8,605 bases of DNA from Planococcaceae bacterium UBA3378 (GTDB taxonomy: Bacteria > Bacillota > Bacilli > Bacillales_A > Planococcaceae), in contig DEQA01000278.1 of assembly GCA_002359075.1 (NCBI GenBank), forward strand, positions 1 through 8,605. The letters are read 5' to 3'. Within the stretch, counting starts at the first letter, position 1. Each line of letters opens with the position of its first letter. Below, one piece after another: positions 5,806 through 8,605 of this stretch. The translations under genes were made by a program, and so were the position numbers. Below the pieces are notes generated by a model, which was given only the letters and a program-made list of their open reading frames with translations, had not been told where the DNA came from and ran no database searches.

Positions 5806-6310
5806 CACCATTTAGAAAAATAATTTACCGGCTCTCTTCAGCAAGCGATTGTCGTTACAGCTGTAAAGCTTATGCAAAAAGCCCTATAAACTTACATCAT
5901 TATTAGTGATTCTCTCTTTCCCCTCCCTATTTTACTTGAACGAGAAGCCCTTGCCTCGTATGTAGTTGCAGCTTCATACAGCATCTTCTATTCCCTTTTC
6001 CGTTTCATTTTAACCTTGCCCAAAAAGCTGGAGAGACCCGTATTATTCTACTGCCTTGCAAACCATTTCCAGCAGCTGATTGTTTCCATCGTCTCTCTTT
6101 CATTATGTAATACCAATTACCCTATTTGCCATTTTCACCGTAGAAAGAAACTGTTTTTCTTATATAAGGATTCTATCTATATAGAGGTAATTTTTTCAGC
6201 GGGGCAGAAACAAGTAAGGACATGATCAAGCTCTCCTTTCTTTAAAAAATTAAATACAGCGCTTTCATTATGAACATTCTTTGAATTTTTAAGATAAAGT
6301 CCATTCACCT
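5806..6310. other. Divergent intergenic region between terC and ilvA, no supported gene
   Basis: About 500 AT- and pyrimidine-rich bases. The open frames on both strands lack ribosome binding sites, and one on the minus strand overlaps ilvA. A 12-base palindrome, TTACAGCTGTAA, lies at 5855-5866. I see no T-box core (AGGGTGGNACCGCG) ahead of ilvA, and no other RNA gene. Confidence 0.55.
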
Positions 6311-6314
6311 GTAT

Positions 6315-6329
6315 ATTTTTCTGAATTTT
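6315..6329 (+). promoter_or_regulatory. CodY-like operator of ilvA
   Basis: ATTTTTCTGAATTTT matches 12 of 15 positions of the CodY consensus AATTTTCWGAAAATT and keeps the central TTTTCTGAA. It lies just upstream of the ilvA -10 element, where bound CodY would block RNA polymerase. CodY, with branched-chain amino acids and GTP, is known to repress ilvA in B. subtilis, so the site makes biological sense. Confidence 0.65.
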
Positions 6330-6330
6330 A

Positions 6331-6339
6331 TGATAAAAT
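6331..6339 (+). promoter_or_regulatory. Extended -10 promoter of ilvA
   Basis: TGATAAAAT fits the extended -10 pattern TGnTATAAT with one mismatch. No good -35 is present, as is common for extended -10 promoters. Transcription would start near 6346, giving a leader of about 30 bases with GGAGG at 6360-6364. Confidence 0.6.
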
Positions 6340-6374
6340 GAGTCAACGTTTTTTAATATGGAGGTTACATATAG

Positions 6375-7640
6375 ATGGAAGAAGTTGCTCAAGTTAAAAC
6401 CGTAGCGGTGGAAAATGTGCTGATTGCCCATCATTTTTTAAAGGATGTCGTCATGCATACGCCACTTCAAAAAAATGATTATTTGTCTGAGAAATACGGC
6501 GCGACGATTTACCTCAAGCGTGAAGATTTGCAGCATGTGCGTTCATTCAAGCTGCGCGGCGCTTATTATAAAATAAAGAAGATTGAAAACGAGGCTCGGG
6601 AAAAGGGTGTTGTATGTGCAAGCGCCGGCAATCATGCCCAGGGAGTCGCCTATGCATGCGCCCATTTGAAAATTCAGGCAAAAATCTTCATGCCGAAAAC
6701 TACACCGAAACAGAAAATCGGACAGGTGCGCATGTTTGGCCGTGAATATGTAGAGATTATTCTAGCCGGCGATACATTCGATGATTCGGCAGCAAGTGCT
6801 ACTGCGTTTTGTGAAGAGCATGATATGATTTTCATCCATCCTTTTGATGATTTGGATGTGATAGCCGGTCAAGGTTCAGTAGCTGTCGAAATTATGAATG
6901 ATAGTGAAGAGCCTATTGACTTTATTTTTGGCAGCATCGGCGGGGGCGGCTTAATGGCCGGGGTTTCTGCCTATGTAAAAAATCTCTCCCCTAAAACAAA
7001 GGTAGTCGGTGTTGAGCCGGCGGGTGCAGCGAGCATGAAGGCAGCTTTGGCTGAAGGAGGACCTGTCTCCATCGGCAGTATTGATAAGTTCGTAGATGGT
7101 GCCGCTGTTCAATGCGTTGGCAAGGAGACACATAACATATGCCAATATTATTTGGATGATGTAATCTCTGTGCCCGAAGGAAAAGTATGTACAACTATTT
7201 TAGATTTATATAACAAGCATGCGATTGTGGCCGAGCCGGCGGGTGCTTTACCTGTAGCAGCCCTTGATTTTTACGCAGATCAAATCCGCGGTAAATCTGT
7301 TGTGGTCATCATTTCAGGCGGAAATAATGATATCGGCCGGATGCAGGAGATTAAGGAGAAGTCCCTATTATATGAAGGCTTATTACATTATTTCATTGTC
7401 AATTTCCCGCAGCGCGCCGGGGCCCTTCGCCAGTTCCTGACTGAAGTACTGGGACCTACAGATGATATTACACACTTTGAATATACAAAGAAAAATAATA
7501 AGGAAAGCGGCCCTGCCATTGTCGGCATCGAGGTTCTTAACCGTTCGGATTATCCGGAGCTCCTTGAACGGATGAAGGCGAACGGCTTTGAATATAAAGA
7601 GGTAAATAATGATAGTACGCTTTTTGGATTGCTAATATAA
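6375..7640 (+). CDS. ilvA: Threonine dehydratase (threonine ammonia-lyase), biosynthetic
   Basis: A 421-residue cytoplasmic PLP enzyme converting threonine to 2-oxobutanoate and ammonia, the first step of isoleucine synthesis. The PLP lysine is K59 in KREDLQ..RSFKLRGAY; SAGNHAQG (83-90) and the glycine-rich phosphate-binding loop GGGGLMAG (189-196) follow, with SGGNND at 314-319. Residues about 335-421 form a single ACT-like regulatory domain (FPQRAGALRQFL, 344-355), the short Bacillus form, unlike the about 514-residue E. coli enzyme with two such domains. Isoleucine feedback inhibition through this domain is expected. ATG 6375 has GGAGG ten bases before it. It appears to be transcribed alone, with a CodY-like box at its promoter and a terminator after it; other ilv genes are not in the window. 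Confidence 0.97.
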   Translation: MEEVAQVKTVAVENVLIAHHFLKDVVMHTPLQKNDYLSEKYGATIYLKREDLQHVRSFKLRGAYYKIKKIENEAREKGVVCASAGNHAQGVAYACAHLKIQAKIFMPKTTPKQKIGQVRMFGREYVEIILAGDTFDDSAASATAFCEEHDMIFIHPFDDLDVIAGQGSVAVEIMNDSEEPIDFIFGSIGGGGLMAGVSAYVKNLSPKTKVVGVEPAGAASMKAALAEGGPVSIGSIDKFVDGAAVQCVGKETHNICQYYLDDVISVPEGKVCTTILDLYNKHAIVAEPAGALPVAALDFYADQIRGKSVVVIISGGNNDIGRMQEIKEKSLLYEGLLHYFIVNFPQRAGALRQFLTEVLGPTDDITHFEYTKKNNKESGPAIVGIEVLNRSDYPELLERMKANGFEYKEVNNDSTLFGLLI

Positions 7641-7647
7641 AAAGTAT

Positions 7648-7680
7648 CCCCCGTGCGCTGCGGCTGCACGGGGGTTTGTC
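7648..7680 (+). terminator. Terminator of ilvA
   Basis: CCCCCGTGC (7648-7656) and GCACGGGGG (7666-7674) form a GC-rich nine-base stem with a nine-base loop, starting seven bases after the ilvA stop. The T run is weak (TTTGTCGTCT), but the strong stem and position support termination. Confidence 0.75.
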
Positions 7681-7682
7681 GT

Positions 7683-7795
7683 CTATCCGCTTTTTATCAG
7701 CGCTTTTCCGGAGGATATCGGCGGTTCCTTGGGGTTTAACAGCGGCGCATAGCTGCCTGAAACAACTTAATCTTCCTCGCTGTATCTGTCATCAT
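7683..7795 (-). pseudogene. Tiny reading frame with perfect ribosome binding site, apparently frameshifted
   Basis: On the minus strand, GGAAAGGAGG (7810-7801) lies eight bases before the second of two consecutive ATG codons (7795-7793 and 7792-7790). The frame reads MMTDTARKIKLFQAAMRRC and stops at TAA 7738-7736. In the -1 frame the reading continues from about 7757 as GSYAPLLNPKEPPISSGKALIKSG to a TAG at 7685-7683. This looks like a natural protein tail, so a small protein of about 38 residues may have been broken by an indel, or the 19-residue peptide may be the true product. I do not recognise a family. It faces ilvA tail to tail. Confidence 0.3.
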
Positions 7796-7810
7796 TTATT
7801 CCTCCTTTCC

Positions 7811-7964
7811 CATTCATTCGGCAGCTACGTAAAGGCTCCTTCTAAAAGGATGAAATGAAAATTTTGGCGAAATTTATTTCCCGGGTAATTATTCCATTTT
7901 CTCTTTTCCCACATTATTCGCCAATTACTGCTTTAAACTTCTGCTCTTTCGCAAATTAAGCCAT
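7811..7964. other. Intergenic stretch with an eight-base inverted repeat
   Basis: TTGGCGAA (7864-7871) and TTCGCCAA (7917-7924) are inverted copies about 45 bases apart. Nothing coding is supported here. The repeat may be chance. Confidence 0.3.
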
Positions 7965-7965
7965 A

Positions 7966-8016
7966 ATAAAAACTGCACCCCCAATTGTTAGATGTATCTA
8001 ACAATTGGGGTGCAGT
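7966..8016 (-). terminator. Long hairpin terminator of the ABC ATPase gene
   Basis: ACTGCACCCCCAATTGTTAGAT (7972-7993) pairs with its inverted copy (7996-8016) over about 21 base pairs, with one bulged C. In the minus direction it is followed by TTTTTATTAT (7971 downward), as expected for a Rho-independent terminator after the stop at 8039. The stem is unusually long. In the plus direction no T run follows. Confidence 0.8.
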
Positions 8017-8038
8017 CAAAATTAGGACGCTCTTTTTA

Positions 8039-8605
8039 TTACCCTAGCAATGCACGGTCCGAGTTCATTTTCTCTCCGCGTATACGCTCGAATTCCGCCA
8101 TTAAATCCGGAATGGTCAAGCCAGGCTTTTGATCTTCGCTGACTTCCAAAATGATCTGACCCTTATCCATCATAATCAGTCGGTTTCCAAGGTCAAGTGC
8201 CTGCTGCATATTGTGTGTGACCATCAATGTCGTCAGGTTGTCTGCCTCGACAAGCTCCTTTGTCAGCTTTGTAATCAACTCGGCACGTGATGGGTCAAGT
8301 GCTGCTGTATGTTCATCCAGCAAAAGGATCGATGGTTTCGTAAAAGTCGCCATCAATAAACTCAACGCTTGGCGTTCACCACCTGATAAAAGGCCGACTT
8401 TTGCTGACAGGCGGTTTTCCAGGTTTAGATGAAGCCGTTCCAATGAAGCACGGAAGAAATCCCGGCGTTTTTTATCTACGCCAAAACGCAGACTGCGCCT
8501 TTGATTCCGTGAATAGGCAATCGCAAGGTTCTCTTCGATCGTCATAGCTGGAGCTGTTCCCGCCATCGGATCCTGGAAGACGCGGCCGATAAAGTGCGCA
8601 CGCTT
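8039..8605 (-). CDS. ABC transporter ATP-binding protein (C-terminal 188 residues)
   Basis: The gene enters from the right edge, so roughly 70 N-terminal residues with Walker A lie outside the window. Visible parts, in residues of this fragment: Q-loop in VFQDP (9-13), ABC signature LSGGE (73-77), Walker B ILLLDEH (93-99), D-loop ALDP (102-105), switch histidine in MVTHN (H131). The signature and Walker B are intact, so the ATPase should be active. The stretch QDPMAGTAP and Walker B continuing into TAALDP resemble the group of importers working with ABC_sub_bind-type substrate-binding lipoproteins (COG1101-like, including proposed tryptophan or tyrosine importers). The permease and binding protein are probably upstream, outside the window. 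The substrate cannot be decided here. It ends at the hairpin terminator 8016-7966. Confidence 0.92.
   Translation of the reverse strand, partial: KRAHFIGRVFQDPMAGTAPAMTIEENLAIAYSRNQRRSLRFGVDKKRRDFFRASLERLHLNLENRLSAKVGLLSGGERQALSLLMATFTKPSILLLDEHTAALDPSRAELITKLTKELVEADNLTTLMVTHNMQQALDLGNRLIMMDKGQIILEVSEDQKPGLTIPDLMAEFERIRGEKMNSDRALLG

Noticed and set aside
5622..5820. yybP-ykoY (Mn2+) riboswitch before terC
   Set aside because: Expected because some TerC genes carry it, but the conserved GGGGAGTAG and GCAAGACC-type features are not seen in the minus-strand leader.
6016..6225. Plus-strand frame of 69 codons upstream of ilvA
   Set aside because: TTG start without a ribosome binding site and no recognisable family; consistent with chance.
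5900..6374. T-box leader before ilvA
   Set aside because: No AGGGTGGNACCGCG-like core and no terminator hairpin between the promoter and the start codon.
2178..8006. Shared 12-mer TATCTAACAATT at 2178-2189 and 7995-8006
   Set aside because: A match of this length is expected by chance in an AT-rich window of this size, and the flanks do not match.

Overview
The window looks like chromosome from a low-GC, Gram-positive, Bacillus-like bacterium (Bacillaceae or Planococcaceae level). The signs are strong AAGGAGG-type ribosome binding sites, TTG and GTG starts, AT-rich spacers, the short (about 420 aa) form of threonine dehydratase, a CodY-like box, and a tellurium-resistance (Ter) gene set like the yceCDEFG genes of Bacillus subtilis. 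No sequence search was possible, so the genus is open.

Left part (1-3880, all minus strand): a Ter operon. Reading in the direction of transcription it holds a YceG-like protein (3871-2237), three consecutive TerD-domain proteins (2151-1537, 1516-935, 921-343), then, after an intrinsic terminator (307-271), the first 84 codons of a CitE/HpcH-like TIM-barrel C-C lyase (252-1) that runs off the window. TerD proteins are Ca2+-binding stress proteins. YceG and the lyase belong to the so-called Ter biosynthetic module, which comparative genomics predicts to make an unidentified small molecule. This is the least understood part of the window.

Middle (3881-4868): about 1 kb with no supported gene. 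It holds a promoter-like stretch for yceG, two strong hairpins whose G-U pairs favour a plus-strand RNA, a weak minus-strand terminator-like hairpin, a 10-bp inverted repeat, and a strong terminator for terC. TerC (5621-4869, minus) is a membrane protein of the MeeF/MeeY type, related to Mn2+ export and metallation of secreted enzymes. It has its own promoter-like site and a leader with two hairpins that can refold into an alternative pairing. Here terC is its own transcription unit, unlike in B. subtilis, where the TerC gene yceF sits inside the yce operon.

Right part: ilvA (6375-7640, plus), biosynthetic threonine dehydratase, has an extended -10 promoter overlapped by a CodY-like box and a terminator after it. 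It converges with the C-terminal 188 residues of an ABC transporter ATPase (8605-8039, minus), which ends at a long hairpin terminator. Between them lies a tiny minus-strand reading frame with a perfect ribosome binding site that looks broken by a frameshift. ilvA and the ABC gene appear functionally unrelated to the Ter genes.
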